The notes under the pieces: model-generated
What the model was told of the DNA's origin: nothing
The model's input: only the letters and a program-made list of their open reading frames with translations
Databases searched by the model: none
Shown: positions 38,006 to 46,684 of the stretch, piece by piece
Layout of the letters: every line of letters starts with the position of its first letter
How positions within the stretch are numbered: position 1 is the first letter of the stretch
Program-made: the position numbers and the translations under genes
From: Halomonas sp. LR3S48
GTDB taxonomy: Bacteria > Pseudomonadota > Gammaproteobacteria > Pseudomonadales > Halomonadaceae
NCBI RefSeq assembly: GCF_025725665.1
Contig: NZ_CP107009.1
Location: 1,116,001-1,180,000, forward strand
Length of the DNA stretch: 64,000 bases
Direction: 5' to 3'

Positions 38006-39289
38006 ATGACCCGTTCACTCTTTCTCGCCGCTTTCCTCTTTCTGCTACTGGCCGGCTGCCAGTCCGGCCCTGTCCAGAACGTCGTGGCCGATGATCGCCA
38101 GCCCGAAGCCGCGGCCTCGAGCGAACCTGCGGCTCCCGAGCTGGCTCCCAGCGAGGCCGAGCGAGCTCCTCAGGACTTCCAGGCCTGGCTGCGCGATTTT
38201 CGTCGTCAGGCCCGAGGCGAGGGAGTCAGTGAGGCGACCCTGGCGCGTGCGCTGGATAACATCCGCTATCGGCCACGCGTGATCGAACTCGACCGCTCCC
38301 AGCCGGAATTCGTGCGTCCCATCTGGCAATATCTGGACAGCGCTGTCTCCCAGGCTCGGGTCAGCGAAGGGCGAGCCAGGCTCGACGAGCACCGGGACAC
38401 GGCCCGCCGCATGGAGCAGCGCTACGGGGTGCCGGCCGAGGTCGTCGTGGCGATCTGGGGCATCGAGAGCAATTACGGCGGTAATTTCGGCGACTTCTCC
38501 ACTATCGAGGCGCTGGCGACCCTGGCCTTCGACGGGCGGCGGCGCGACTTCGCCCGCGGCGAGTTGCTTGCTGCCCTGCGTATCCTCGAGTCGGGCGACA
38601 TCACGCCGGAACGCATGATCGGCTCCTGGGCCGGCGCCATGGGCCATACCCAGTTCATTCCCTCCAGCTTCGAGTCCTATGCCGTGGATGGCGACGACGA
38701 CGGGCGTCGCGACATCTGGGGCAGCATTCCCGACGTCATGGCCTCCACCGCCAACTACCTGGCGCGGGCCGGCTGGCAGTCCGGTCAGCCCTGGGCGGTG
38801 GAAGTGCGCCTGCCGCAGGGCTTCGACTATGCCCAGACCGAACTGACCACGCGCCGCTCGAGCCGCGAGTGGGCACAGCAGGGTGTCAGCCGCATCGACG
38901 GGGGCAACCTGCCCGGCTTCGAGCAGGCCTCGGTGATCGCTCCGGCCGGCGCCCAGGGGCCGGCCTTCCTGGTGGGACCCAACTATCGCGCCATCCTGCG
39001 CTACAACAATGCCACCAGCTATGCGCTAGCGGTGGGGAGCCTGTCCGACAGGATCGCCGGGCGCGAGGGGGTTCGGACCGAGTGGCCGCGCGACGTGCAA
39101 CCGCTGTCGCGCAGTCAGGTGCAAGAGATGCAGCAGGCACTGAACGCTCGCGGCTTCGATGTCGGCACCCCGGATGGCGTCATGGGGCCGAACACCCGCG
39201 CTGGGCTGCGTGAATTCCAGCGCAGCATTGGCGAGACCCCGGACGGTTTCGCCACCGTGAGCCTGCTGCAACGGCTTCAGCGCCGCTGA
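38006..39289 (+). CDS. Lytic murein transglycosylase (MltB-like) with peptidoglycan-binding domain
   Basis: 427 residues. A lipoprotein signal with lipobox LLAGC (Cys at about 18) anchors it to the outer membrane. An SLT_2/MltB-type catalytic domain covers about residues 60-340, with the catalytic glutamate in IWGIESNYGGNFGDF and the GAMGHTQFIPSSFESYAVDGDDDGR region compressed around residues 210-235. A C-terminal PG_binding_1 domain (MQQALNARGFDVGTPDGVMGPNT, about 370-425) follows. It cleaves the MurNAc-GlcNAc bond to form 1,6-anhydroMurNAc, feeding the recycling route that includes AmgK and MurU. A 14-bp palindrome (37972-37985) lies just before the ribosome site. Confidence 0.93.
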   Translation: MTRSLFLAAFLFLLLAGCQSGPVQNVVADDRQPEAAASSEPAAPELAPSEAERAPQDFQAWLRDFRRQARGEGVSEATLARALDNIRYRPRVIELDRSQPEFVRPIWQYLDSAVSQARVSEGRARLDEHRDTARRMEQRYGVPAEVVVAIWGIESNYGGNFGDFSTIEALATLAFDGRRRDFARGELLAALRILESGDITPERMIGSWAGAMGHTQFIPSSFESYAVDGDDDGRRDIWGSIPDVMASTANYLARAGWQSGQPWAVEVRLPQGFDYAQTELTTRRSSREWAQQGVSRIDGGNLPGFEQASVIAPAGAQGPAFLVGPNYRAILRYNNATSYALAVGSLSDRIAGREGVRTEWPRDVQPLSRSQVQEMQQALNARGFDVGTPDGVMGPNTRAGLREFQRSIGETPDGFATVSLLQRLQRR

Positions 39290-39338
39290 CACCACGACCG
39301 GGCCCGCGTGGGGTCCGGCGAAGAGCCGCGGTGGGTAA

Positions 39339-39932
39339 TCAGTTATCGCGATCGCCGGACCACACCTCGAGCGTCTCGCTGATTCGCCGGCTGGTCCGCT
39401 CGGCACCCTCCTGGGTACGTTCCCAGGCGCTTTCGGCTCCTTCGCCGATGCGATCCAGTCCCTGTCGGGTTCGCTCCCAGGCGCTGTCGGCGCCCTCACC
39501 GGCGCTGTCCCAGGCCTCGCGAGTGCGTTGTCGGGCCGTATCCCACCACTCCCGATCGTAACGGGGCATGGTCTCGAGGGTTTCCTGGTCGGCTTCGACG
39601 ATGATGTCATGGCGGGTCTCGCCATCTTCTTCATGGTTGACTAGCCGGTAATGGGTGTCGGTGATCACCAGGGTGTCGCCATTCTGGCCCACGGCGTCGT
39701 TGGAGCGGACCACGATGGCGTGCACTTTCTTGTCATCCCCCATCAGCATGTCGACGACCTCGCTGGGGTCGCTGTCCGGGGCGCTCTCGAAATGAACGTC
39801 GGCATCCAGGATGGCGCGGCTGGAGTAGAGGCCCTGGGGGTCGAACTGGGCCTGTGCGCCGATGGTGAGGCCCGACATGAGCAGGCCGGCCGAGGTGGCC
39901 AGGATCATCCTTGCGATGCGTGGCGGTGTCAT
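39339..39932 (-). CDS. Periplasmic PRC-barrel-like protein with helical repeat tail
   Basis: 197 residues. The signal peptide is cleaved near AQA-QF (residue 29). A beta-rich domain at about 33-125 (LYSSRAILDADV, KVHAIVVRSND, DTLVITDTHYRLV) resembles a PRC barrel. The tail from about 128 is a repeated amphipathic unit, SAWERTRQGLDRIGEGAE followed by SAWERTQEGAERT, likely an extended helix. Function unknown; such proteins may work in envelope stress. Ribosome site AAGGAGG precedes the start. Confidence 0.65.
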   Translation of the reverse strand: MTPPRIARMILATSAGLLMSGLTIGAQAQFDPQGLYSSRAILDADVHFESAPDSDPSEVVDMLMGDDKKVHAIVVRSNDAVGQNGDTLVITDTHYRLVNHEEDGETRHDIIVEADQETLETMPRYDREWWDTARQRTREAWDSAGEGADSAWERTRQGLDRIGEGAESAWERTQEGAERTSRRISETLEVWSGDRDN

Positions 39933-40054
39933 CGTATTGCCCTCCTTATCCTTGGTGACACGGATAGTGTAGTAAACGTAACGCCTGTTCAGGTATGGAA
40001 CCGGCGTGCCGGAATTGGGTCCATGAAAGGTTGACGAAGAGCGGAGGTGAGTCC

Positions 40055-40669
40055 ATGCCCAGGAAGTGGTCGGCTATTTGCCGTCAGATTTGTCGTTTCC
40101 CCCGGTACTGGATGGCCATGATGGGAGCGCTGCTCCTGGCTGTCCCAATGACGGTTATTGCCGAAGAGGAGCAGGCGCTGTTTGGCTGGGTCGAGAAAAG
40201 CACCCTCGAGCCTTGGGGCGTCGAGGTGAAGGCGAAGCTGGACAGCGGAGCGCTGACCTCCTCGCTCGATGCTCGTGACATCGAACGCTTCGACAAGGAG
40301 GGCGAGGAGTGGGTGCGCTTTCGCCTCAAGCTGGAAGACGAAGCGAATGGCGAGACCTTTAGCGAATGGCTGGAGTTGCCGCTCTACCGCAGCCTCAAGC
40401 TTCGTGGTGCGGGCGGCGTCGATCGTCGACCCGTGGTGCTGATGAAGATCTGCATGGGCGACACCGTCTACGAGGAGCAGTTCAGCTTGCGCGATCGCGG
40501 TGACATGAACTATCCACTGCTGCTCGGGCGTCGCACCATCGGTCATCTGGGGCTACTGGACGTACGCGAAACCTTCCTTACCGAGCCGGACTGTGGCGAT
40601 GAGGCTCCCCTGGTGGAGTACGATCCTGAAGAGGACGATGCCACCGACCATGTCGTCATGGCAGATTGA
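40055..40669 (+). CDS. Retropepsin-like putative protease (RimK-associated family)
   Basis: 204 residues. A single N-terminal hydrophobic segment at about 19-36 (signal peptide or anchor, ending VIA-EE) is followed by a domain of the PF05618 type (often called ATP-dependent zinc protease). The active-site-like AKLDSGALTSSLDA carries the D-S-G-A of retropepsins, and a typical PLLLGRRTIGHLGLLDV hydrophobic block follows. Family members are often linked to ATP-grasp RimK enzymes; none is adjacent here. ATG 40055 follows GCGGAGGTGA. Confidence 0.82.
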   Translation: MPRKWSAICRQICRFPRYWMAMMGALLLAVPMTVIAEEEQALFGWVEKSTLEPWGVEVKAKLDSGALTSSLDARDIERFDKEGEEWVRFRLKLEDEANGETFSEWLELPLYRSLKLRGAGGVDRRPVVLMKICMGDTVYEEQFSLRDRGDMNYPLLLGRRTIGHLGLLDVRETFLTEPDCGDEAPLVEYDPEEDDATDHVVMAD

Positions 40670-40681
40670 CGAGCTCGACCG

Positions 40682-41395
40682 CTAGAAGAGGCGGGCCAGC
40701 AGGGCGACTACCGCCGTTTCCACCCGCAGGATACGCGGGCCCAGATGGATGCCTTCGCAGCCGGCCTCGAGCAGGCGCTCCACTTCATGGGGAATGAAGC
40801 CACCCTCCGGCCCGATGAACAGCGCGGTGGGCTCGGTGAGCCCCGTTGGGCAGGCCTGGGCCATGCCGGGGTGGGCGACGAGCCCGCGCCGGCCTTCGAG
40901 CAGGGCCGGCAGGCGCTCCTCGACGAAGGGGCGAAAACCCTTGGCCAGGCTCACCTCGGGCAGTTGTGTGTCTCGCGCCTGCTCGAGCCCCAGCACCAGG
41001 TGATCGTGGATCTTCGCCGGGTCGAGCTCGGGGGATTGCCAGTAGCTCTTCTCCACCCGGCGAGTGTGCAGTAGGGTGATGTGCTTCACGCCCAGCGCGC
41101 TGACATGCTCGAGGCTCCTGGCCAGCATGCGCGGGCGCGGCAGGGCGAGCACCAGATGTACCGGCAGCGCCGGCGGCGGTGGCGTATCGAGCCCGTCGAG
41201 GGTGAAGCGCGCCTCGTCGTCGCTGAGCAGCGTGAGTTCGCCACGCCCGATGCCACCACCCGCCACGCCCAGGGTCAGGCTGTCGCCCACTTGGGCGCGG
41301 TGAACCTCCTTCAAATGACGCAGACGACGTGGGTCGCGCAGGCACGCCAGGCGGTCGTGCCGGATCTCCTCGGGGGTGAGCAGGATAAGGTTCAT
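40682..41395 (-). CDS. rsmE: 16S rRNA (uracil-1498-N3)-methyltransferase
   Basis: 237 residues. It methylates U1498 at the decoding site of the small subunit. An N-terminal PUA-like domain (RHLKEVHRAQVGD) is followed by a SPOUT domain with LFIGPEGGFIPHEVE and the C-terminal LGPRILRVETAVVALL knot motif. I chose the start at 41395 (MNLILL); an upstream frame to 41536 is spurious. Divergent from phaR by 93 bp. Confidence 0.95.
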   Translation of the reverse strand: MNLILLTPEEIRHDRLACLRDPRRLRHLKEVHRAQVGDSLTLGVAGGGIGRGELTLLSDDEARFTLDGLDTPPPPALPVHLVLALPRPRMLARSLEHVSALGVKHITLLHTRRVEKSYWQSPELDPAKIHDHLVLGLEQARDTQLPEVSLAKGFRPFVEERLPALLEGRRGLVAHPGMAQACPTGLTEPTALFIGPEGGFIPHEVERLLEAGCEGIHLGPRILRVETAVVALLARLF

Positions 41396-41418
41396 CGGGC
41401 CTCGTTGGTCGCTTCGAT

Positions 41419-41446
41419 TTGCAAGGGCGGTGGCGCGGTGCACAAT
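41419..41446 (+). promoter_or_regulatory. Candidate promoter of phaR
   Basis: TTGCAA (41419-41424), a 16-base spacer and CACAAT (41441-41446). TTGCAA and a nearby GTGCAC resemble the TGC/GCA-rich sites bound by PhaR-type repressors, so autoregulation is possible. Confidence 0.5.
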
Positions 41447-41488
41447 AGCACCCAAGGGCAGTCTGCCTTTACAACAAGGAGTGCCACC

Positions 41489-41965
41489 GTGCGCGTGATT
41501 CGCAAGTATGCCAACCGTAGGCTCTATGATACCCAACAGAGCCGCTATGTGACGCTCGAGGATCTGCGTCGCCTGATTCTCGACGAGGAGCCGTTCCGGG
41601 TCGAGGATGCCAAGAGCGGGGAAGACCTGACCCGCACCATCCTGCTGTCGATCATCATCGAGCAGGAGCAGGCCGATGGCGAGGCCGAGGTGTTCTCCAA
41701 CGACTTGCTGGCACAGTTCATCCGCGTCTACGACATGGCCCAGCCGCTACCGCTGGCCCGCTACCTCGAACAGGGCACCCAGTTGATGCTCGAACAGCAG
41801 AAGCGCATGCAGGACCAGTGGCAGCAGGCCATGCGCCACTCGCCCATGGAGCTGATGCGTGAGATGGCCGAGGAGAACATGCGTTTCTGGCAGCAGGCGA
41901 TCGGCCAGGGGCAACCCGGAAAACCGGAGCCGAAGGAAGGCAAGGACGAAAACGACGACAAGTGA
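41489..41965 (+). CDS. phaR: Polyhydroxyalkanoate synthesis repressor PhaR
   Basis: 158 residues. The N-terminal PHB accumulation regulatory domain (RVIRKYANRRLYDTQQSRYVTLE) binds DNA and PHA granules; the second domain (LLSIIIEQEQ, FSNDLLAQFIRVY) follows, with a glutamine/lysine-rich C-terminal tail. It represses phasin and related genes until polymer accumulates. The start is a GTG with AAGGAG 7 bases upstream. No phaC, phaP or phaB gene lies in the window, so this regulator is not next to its likely targets. Confidence 0.92.
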   Translation: MRVIRKYANRRLYDTQQSRYVTLEDLRRLILDEEPFRVEDAKSGEDLTRTILLSIIIEQEQADGEAEVFSNDLLAQFIRVYDMAQPLPLARYLEQGTQLMLEQQKRMQDQWQQAMRHSPMELMREMAEENMRFWQQAIGQGQPGKPEPKEGKDENDDK

Positions 41966-42127
41966 GCAGGCCGGCATATGCCACTGGCGCTGAACCAGGC
42001 AGGCATTCCCATTCCGGGCGGGGCGTGACGGGCAGCTTTCTGCCATAATGCCGCGACGTCTTCCCAGCCGAACATCAGGCCCACCGTCAATCGGGCCTGC
42101 GCAGCAAGAGATAGGAAAATCAAGCGG

Positions 42128-43423
42128 ATGAAGGTTCTGATCATCGGCGGCGGTGGCCGCGAACACGCCCTGGCCTGGAAAGTTGGCCAGTCGCCTCGTG
42201 TCGAGCGAGTTTTCGTGGCGCCCGGCAACGCCGGCACGGCCCATGAGCCGGGCCTGACCAACATTGCCATCGAGGCGACCGAGTTGGAACGTCTGGTGGA
42301 TTTCGCCCATGAGGAAGGCGTGGCGCTGACCATCGTCGGCCCCGAGGCGCCGCTGGTCGAGGGGGTGGTCGATCGCTTCCGCGAAGCCGGGCTGGCCATC
42401 TTCGGCCCCACCCAGGGTGCTGCTCAGCTAGAGGGCTCGAAGTCCTTCACCAAGGATTTCCTCGCCCGCCACGCCATTCCCACGGCCGCCTACCGCACCT
42501 TCACCGAGGTCGAGCCGGCGCTGGCCTATCTCACCGAGCAGGGTGCGCCGATCGTGATCAAGGCCGATGGCCTGGCAGCGGGCAAGGGCGTGATCGTGGC
42601 CATGACCCTGGCCGAGGCCGAGGCGGCGGTGCGTGACATGCTCGAGGCCAACGCCTTCGGCGACGCCGGGGCTCGCGTGGTGATCGAGGAGTTTCTCGAG
42701 GGTGAGGAGGCGAGCTTCATCGTCATGGTCGACGGCACCACGGTGCTGCCGATGGCCACCAGCCAGGACCACAAGCGTGCCCTCGACGGCGATGCCGGTC
42801 CCAATACCGGCGGCATGGGGGCCTACTCGCCGGCCCCGGTGGTGACCGAGAGCGTGCACGAACGCATCATGGAGCGCGTCATCATGCCCACGGTGCACGG
42901 CATGGCGGCCGAGGGACATGCCTATACCGGCTTCCTCTACGCCGGCCTGATGATCGACGCCGAGGGCAATCCCAAGGTCATCGAGTACAACTGCCGCTTC
43001 GGCGATCCCGAAACCCAGCCAATCATGCTGCGTCTCCAATCGGACCTGGCCGAGCTGTGCCTGGCGGGAGCACGCGGCGAACTGGCTGGTCATACTTGTG
43101 AGTGGGATCCGCGTGCCGCCGTGGGTGTGGTACTGGCGGCGGGGGGCTATCCTGGCAGCTACCGCAAGGGCGACGCGATCGAGGGTCTCGAGGCTGCCGC
43201 TGCCACCGGCTGCAAGGTGTTTCATGCCGGCACCGCCGAAGACGACCAGGGCCGGACGGTAACCAGCGGAGGCCGGGTGCTGTGCGTCACCGCGCTGGGA
43301 CAGGGGGTGTCCCTGGCACGGGACCTGGCTTACCGGGGCGTGGCGGCGATCCACTGGGACGATGTGCAGTTCCGCAGCGACATCGCCTATCGCGCCATTG
43401 CCCGCGAGCGGCAAGCCGTCTGA
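42128..43423 (+). CDS. purD: Phosphoribosylamine-glycine ligase
   Basis: 431 residues, an ATP-grasp enzyme for the second step of purine synthesis. Blocks include KVLIIGGGGREHAL, IKADGLAAGKGV, EEFLEGEEAS, MATSQDHKRALDGDAGPNTGGMGAYSP (in parts) and EYNCRFGDPETQ. Not adjacent to purH as in many relatives. The ATG lies at the end of a moderately AT-rich leader. Confidence 0.97.
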   Translation: MKVLIIGGGGREHALAWKVGQSPRVERVFVAPGNAGTAHEPGLTNIAIEATELERLVDFAHEEGVALTIVGPEAPLVEGVVDRFREAGLAIFGPTQGAAQLEGSKSFTKDFLARHAIPTAAYRTFTEVEPALAYLTEQGAPIVIKADGLAAGKGVIVAMTLAEAEAAVRDMLEANAFGDAGARVVIEEFLEGEEASFIVMVDGTTVLPMATSQDHKRALDGDAGPNTGGMGAYSPAPVVTESVHERIMERVIMPTVHGMAAEGHAYTGFLYAGLMIDAEGNPKVIEYNCRFGDPETQPIMLRLQSDLAELCLAGARGELAGHTCEWDPRAAVGVVLAAGGYPGSYRKGDAIEGLEAAAATGCKVFHAGTAEDDQGRTVTSGGRVLCVTALGQGVSLARDLAYRGVAAIHWDDVQFRSDIAYRAIARERQAV

Positions 43424-43472
43424 GTTACGGCAACCTCCGCATCGACCAAATAACAAGATTCAGGGAGTGGGC

Positions 43473-43913
43473 ATGGAGCGCATCAAGCTGGAATTTCCCG
43501 AGTCCGCCATCGTGCATCGCCAGCCGCTGTCGGTGCGCATCACCGACATGAACTACGGCCGACACCTGGGGCATGACACCCTGGTGTCGCTGCTCCACGA
43601 GGCGCGTATCCAGGCGTTCGGTGCGCTTGGGCTGACCGAGTGGGACATGGGCGGGTACCCCAGTGTGGTGGCCGACCTCGCCGTCCAGTACCAATCCGAG
43701 GCGCGCTGGCCGGATGCGCTGGTGGTGGAAACCGCGATCCCGTCGCCTGCGGGCAAGGCGATCGTCGTCTATCATCGGGTACGCCATGCCGAAGGCGGGC
43801 GGCCGGTGGCCACCGCTCGCCTCAACGTGGTGCTGGTGGACCCGACCCAAGGGCGCAGCGTCGCCATTCCCGATGCCGTTAGCCAGGCTATCTGCGGAGC
43901 GGAGAGCGCCTGA
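43473..43913 (+). CDS. Acyl-CoA thioesterase family protein (4HBT)
   Basis: 146 residues with a hot-dog fold. The block DMNYGRHLGHDTLVSLLHEARIQAF resembles YbgC/4HBT-like thioesterases; the substrate is unknown. Its stop shares a base with the prkB start, and it lies 49 bp after purD, so the two are probably co-transcribed. Ribosome site CAGGGAG precedes ATG 43473. Confidence 0.85.
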   Translation: MERIKLEFPESAIVHRQPLSVRITDMNYGRHLGHDTLVSLLHEARIQAFGALGLTEWDMGGYPSVVADLAVQYQSEARWPDALVVETAIPSPAGKAIVVYHRVRHAEGGRPVATARLNVVLVDPTQGRSVAIPDAVSQAICGAESA

Positions 43914-44785
43914 TGTCGCGTGAATATCCGATCATCGCCGTGACCGGCTCCTCAGGTGCCGGTACCACCACGGTGAAGCGTACCTTCGAGCGCATGTTCT
44001 CCCGCGAGGACGTGCATGCCGCCTTCGTCGATGGCGATGCCTTCCATCGTTACACACGTGAGGAGCTGGCCCGCATCTTCCGCGAGGAGCCCGAGCGCAA
44101 GGATCAGCTTTCCCACTTCGCCGTGGAGGCCAATCTGCTCGATCGCCTCGAGGCGCTGTTCCACGAGTACGGCGAGCACGGCACCGGTACCTTCCGGCAC
44201 TACATTCACGCGGAAGACAAGCAGATGATCGAGGCCGGCCATCAGGTGGGTACCTTCACCGAATGGCAGCCGCTGCCCTGTGGCACCGACCTGCTGTTCT
44301 ACGAGGGGCTGCATGGGGGGCTGGTGACGACGGAACACGACATCGCCCGCCACGTGGACCTGCTGGTAGGCGTGGCGCCGACCATGAACCTCGAGTGGAT
44401 CCAGAAGATCGACCGCGACATCAAGATGCGCGGCTACTCCCAGGAAGCGGTGATCGACACCATCCTGGGACGCATGGACGACTACGTGCGCTACATCCAG
44501 CCGCAGTTCTCGCGTACCCACATCAATTTCCAGCGCGTACCGACGGTCGACACCTCCAACCCCTTCGAGGTGCAGGACATTCCCAACGACGCCGAGTCGT
44601 TCGTGGTGATTCGCTTCCGCGACCCCTCGACGGTGGACTTCCCCTGGCTGCTGGCCATGATCCAGGACTCCTTCATGAGCCGGCCGCACACCCTGGTGGT
44701 GCCGGGCGCACGCATGTCGCTGGCGATCGAATTGATCCTGGCGCCGCTGGTACGCCATCTGCTGGCCCAGCGTCGCTTCCGGTAG
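43913..44785 (+). CDS. prkB: Phosphoribulokinase-family protein PrkB
   Basis: 290 residues, near E. coli PrkB (289). A P-loop GSSGAGTTTVK at about 12-22 and PRK signature blocks HYIHAEDK and LLFYEGLHGG are present. In non-autotrophs this enzyme is an orphan: no RuBisCO or Calvin-cycle gene lies in the window. The true substrate is unknown. Translationally coupled to the thioesterase gene. Confidence 0.9.
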   Translation: MSREYPIIAVTGSSGAGTTTVKRTFERMFSREDVHAAFVDGDAFHRYTREELARIFREEPERKDQLSHFAVEANLLDRLEALFHEYGEHGTGTFRHYIHAEDKQMIEAGHQVGTFTEWQPLPCGTDLLFYEGLHGGLVTTEHDIARHVDLLVGVAPTMNLEWIQKIDRDIKMRGYSQEAVIDTILGRMDDYVRYIQPQFSRTHINFQRVPTVDTSNPFEVQDIPNDAESFVVIRFRDPSTVDFPWLLAMIQDSFMSRPHTLVVPGARMSLAIELILAPLVRHLLAQRRFR

Positions 44786-44804
44786 CCGAGAGGAGCTCGA
44801 GCCG

Positions 44805-45149
44805 ATGCAAGACTGCCTGTTCTGCAAGATCGTCAAGCGAGAAATTCCGGCCGATATCGTCTATGAGGACGATGAGGTGCTGGCCTTCAACGACATCAAT
44901 CCCCAGGCCCCGACCCACATCCTGATCATTCCCAAGCGGCACATCGCCACGCTCAACGACATCGCCGAGGGTGACCTGGCGCTGGTCGGTCGCTTGCCCC
45001 ACGTTGCGGCTCGGCTAGCCGAGGAGCGCGGCTTCGCCGACGCCGGCTATCGCGTGGTGATGAACTGCAATGACCAGGGCGGGCAGACGGTCTATCATAT
45101 TCATATGCACCTGATGGGCGGTCGCCGCTTTACTTGGCCGGCTGGCTAG
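44805..45149 (+). CDS. hinT: HIT family protein (HinT-like purine nucleoside phosphoramidase)
   Basis: 114 residues. The N-terminus CLFCKIVKREIPA and the triad motif HIHMHLMGG (His near 98, 100 and 102) identify the HinT branch, which hydrolyses AMP-lysine and aminoacyl-adenylates. AGAGGAGC precedes the ATG, 19 bp after prkB. Confidence 0.93.
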   Translation: MQDCLFCKIVKREIPADIVYEDDEVLAFNDINPQAPTHILIIPKRHIATLNDIAEGDLALVGRLPHVAARLAEERGFADAGYRVVMNCNDQGGQTVYHIHMHLMGGRRFTWPAG

Positions 45150-45194
45150 CCGGCGCTATGCGGAGCAAGCCGCGCGCGTCGAGGCGTGCGACGC

Positions 45195-45210
45195 ATCAGG
45201 TGCACCTGAT
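45195..45210. repeat. Perfect 16-bp palindrome upstream of coq7
   Basis: ATCAGGTGCACCTGAT is its own reverse complement. It lies 134 bp before coq7. A 9-bp hairpin (45216-45237) follows immediately. It could be an operator; no matching known regulator is evident to me. Confidence 0.7.
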
Positions 45211-45343
45211 TCATGGCGCCACCCCTACGGGTGGCGCTGCCGTGCTTGCCGGCAGCCTTTCGTTGATGCATGTCAAAGACGAGCTTGTCGTGCCGCTCTT
45301 GGCTGAGGCTGCATACAGGAAGGCTTCGTAAAGGAAGAGCGAG

Positions 45344-45988
45344 ATGAACCGCAACTACTCCCATGCCGATAACCTGATCCATCAGTTCGATACCGTGCTG
45401 CGTACCCTGGTGCCTCGAGCGGCCGTCGCTTCGCGCCCGACACCGGCCACGGCGGACATCCAGGACGAGGACATGACCGCCGACGAGCGGCGCCATGCCG
45501 CGGGGCTGATGCGGGTCAACCATACCGGCGAGGTATGTGCCCAGGCGCTCTATCAGGGGCAGGGCTGCACCGCCAAGCTGCCGGAAGTGCGTAGTCAGAT
45601 GGAGCACTCCGCCCAGGAAGAGATCGACCACCTGGCCTGGTGTGACGACCGCCTGCAGGAGCTCGACAGCCACACCAGTGTGCTCAACCCGTTGTTCTAC
45701 GCAGCCTCCTTTGGTCTGGGGGCGGTGGCCGGCGCCATCGGTGATCGGATCAGCCTGGGCTTCGTCGCCGCCACCGAAGAGCAGGTGGGCAAGCATCTGG
45801 AAGAGCACATGGTCAAGCTGCCGGCGGGCGACCACCGCTCCCGCGCCGTGCTGCGCCAGATGGCCATCGACGAAGCGCACCATGCGCATCTCGCGCTGGA
45901 GGCCGGTGGAGCGCGCTTCCCGGCGCCGGTCAAGTTCGGCATGTCGCTGATGTCCAAGATCATGACCAAGAGCGTCTATCGGCTCTGA
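45344..45988 (+). CDS. coq7: 2-polyprenyl-3-methyl-6-methoxy-1,4-benzoquinone monooxygenase
   Basis: 214 residues, a di-iron hydroxylase that adds the last ring hydroxyl in ubiquinone synthesis (alternative to UbiF). The carboxylate motifs are [31 protein letters not shown] (ExxH), and [12 protein letters not shown] with [12 protein letters not shown] (ExxH). Two hydrophobic segments in the middle suit interfacial membrane binding. Ribosome site AAAGGAAG precedes the start. Confidence 0.96.
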   Translation: MNRNYSHADNLIHQFDTVLRTLVPRAAVASRPTPATADIQDEDMTADERRHAAGLMRVNHTGEVCAQALYQGQGCTAKLPEVRSQMEHSAQEEIDHLAWCDDRLQELDSHTSVLNPLFYAASFGLGAVAGAIGDRISLGFVAATEEQVGKHLEEHMVKLPAGDHRSRAVLRQMAIDEAHHAHLALEAGGARFPAPVKFGMSLMSKIMTKSVYRL

Positions 45989-45998
45989 GCGCGACGGC

Positions 45999-46604
45999 AT
46001 GTCTGACGAGATCCATCGGCGCTGCGTCGAAACCGCCCGTGAGCTGAGCCCGCTGCTCGTCGATGCCATCGAGCGGGGCGGGCCGGTCATGCTCGAGGTC
46101 GACGACAGCCGGCCGCTGGCCGAGCGCCTGTGCCGTTCGATAGCGGGGCAACAACTCTCGGTGAAGGCGGCGCGTTCGATCTGGGCGCGGGTCGTCGACG
46201 CCGCTGGCGATGCCCCGCTGATGGAATTCTTCACCGAGCCGAACCAGGATGCGCTGCGCGGCTGTGGCCTCTCGGGGGCCAAGGCGAGGGCACTGTGCCT
46301 GATCGCCGCAGAGGCCCGCGCCGGCCGGCTAGAGGCCGACGAACTGCGAATGCTCGACCATGCCGAGCGTTCGCGGCACCTGACCGCGCTATGGGGCGTG
46401 GGGCAGTGGACGGCGGACATGATCTCGATCTTCTATTTCGGCGATCCCGACGTCTGGCCGGAGGGCGACGTGGCCGCACGCAAGACGCTCGAGCGCCTCA
46501 CCAGCCCTCGGCGCAAGACGCTGCGCACCGCGGCACGCTTCGCTCCCTACCGCTCGCACCTGGCGCTCTATCTCTGGCGCCACGTGGACGCGCCTCCTGT
46601 CTAG
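45999..46604 (+). CDS. DNA-3-methyladenine glycosylase, AlkA-like HhH-GPD
   Basis: 201 residues. It removes alkylated bases in base excision repair. The helix-hairpin-helix GPD motif LWGVGQWTADMISIFYFG is followed by the catalytic aspartate in PEGDVAARKTL (about residue 155). It lacks the N-terminal beta-sheet domain of E. coli AlkA (282), so it is a short form. It lies 10 bp after coq7. Confidence 0.9.
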   Translation: MSDEIHRRCVETARELSPLLVDAIERGGPVMLEVDDSRPLAERLCRSIAGQQLSVKAARSIWARVVDAAGDAPLMEFFTEPNQDALRGCGLSGAKARALCLIAAEARAGRLEADELRMLDHAERSRHLTALWGVGQWTADMISIFYFGDPDVWPEGDVAARKTLERLTSPRRKTLRTAARFAPYRSHLALYLWRHVDAPPV

Positions 46605-46640
46605 ACACCCTGTCGGGACGCCGGCTACCCAGACGCAAAA

Positions 46641-46664
46641 AGGCCCGCTGAGCGGGCCTCTTTC
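46641..46664. terminator. Bidirectional terminator between convergent genes
   Basis: A stem with arms AGGCCCGCT and AGCGGGCCT (46641-46649, 46651-46659) has AAAA on the left and TTT on the right. It serves the alkA-like gene on the plus strand and the osmC-like gene on the minus strand. Confidence 0.85.
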
Positions 46665-46684
46665 CAGGCGATGGATCTACCGGA

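Noticed and set aside
41081..41488. Apparent 136-residue N-terminal extension of PhaR
   Set aside because: It reads antisense to rsmE. PhaR homologues begin at the GTG 41489 region, which has AAGGAG upstream.
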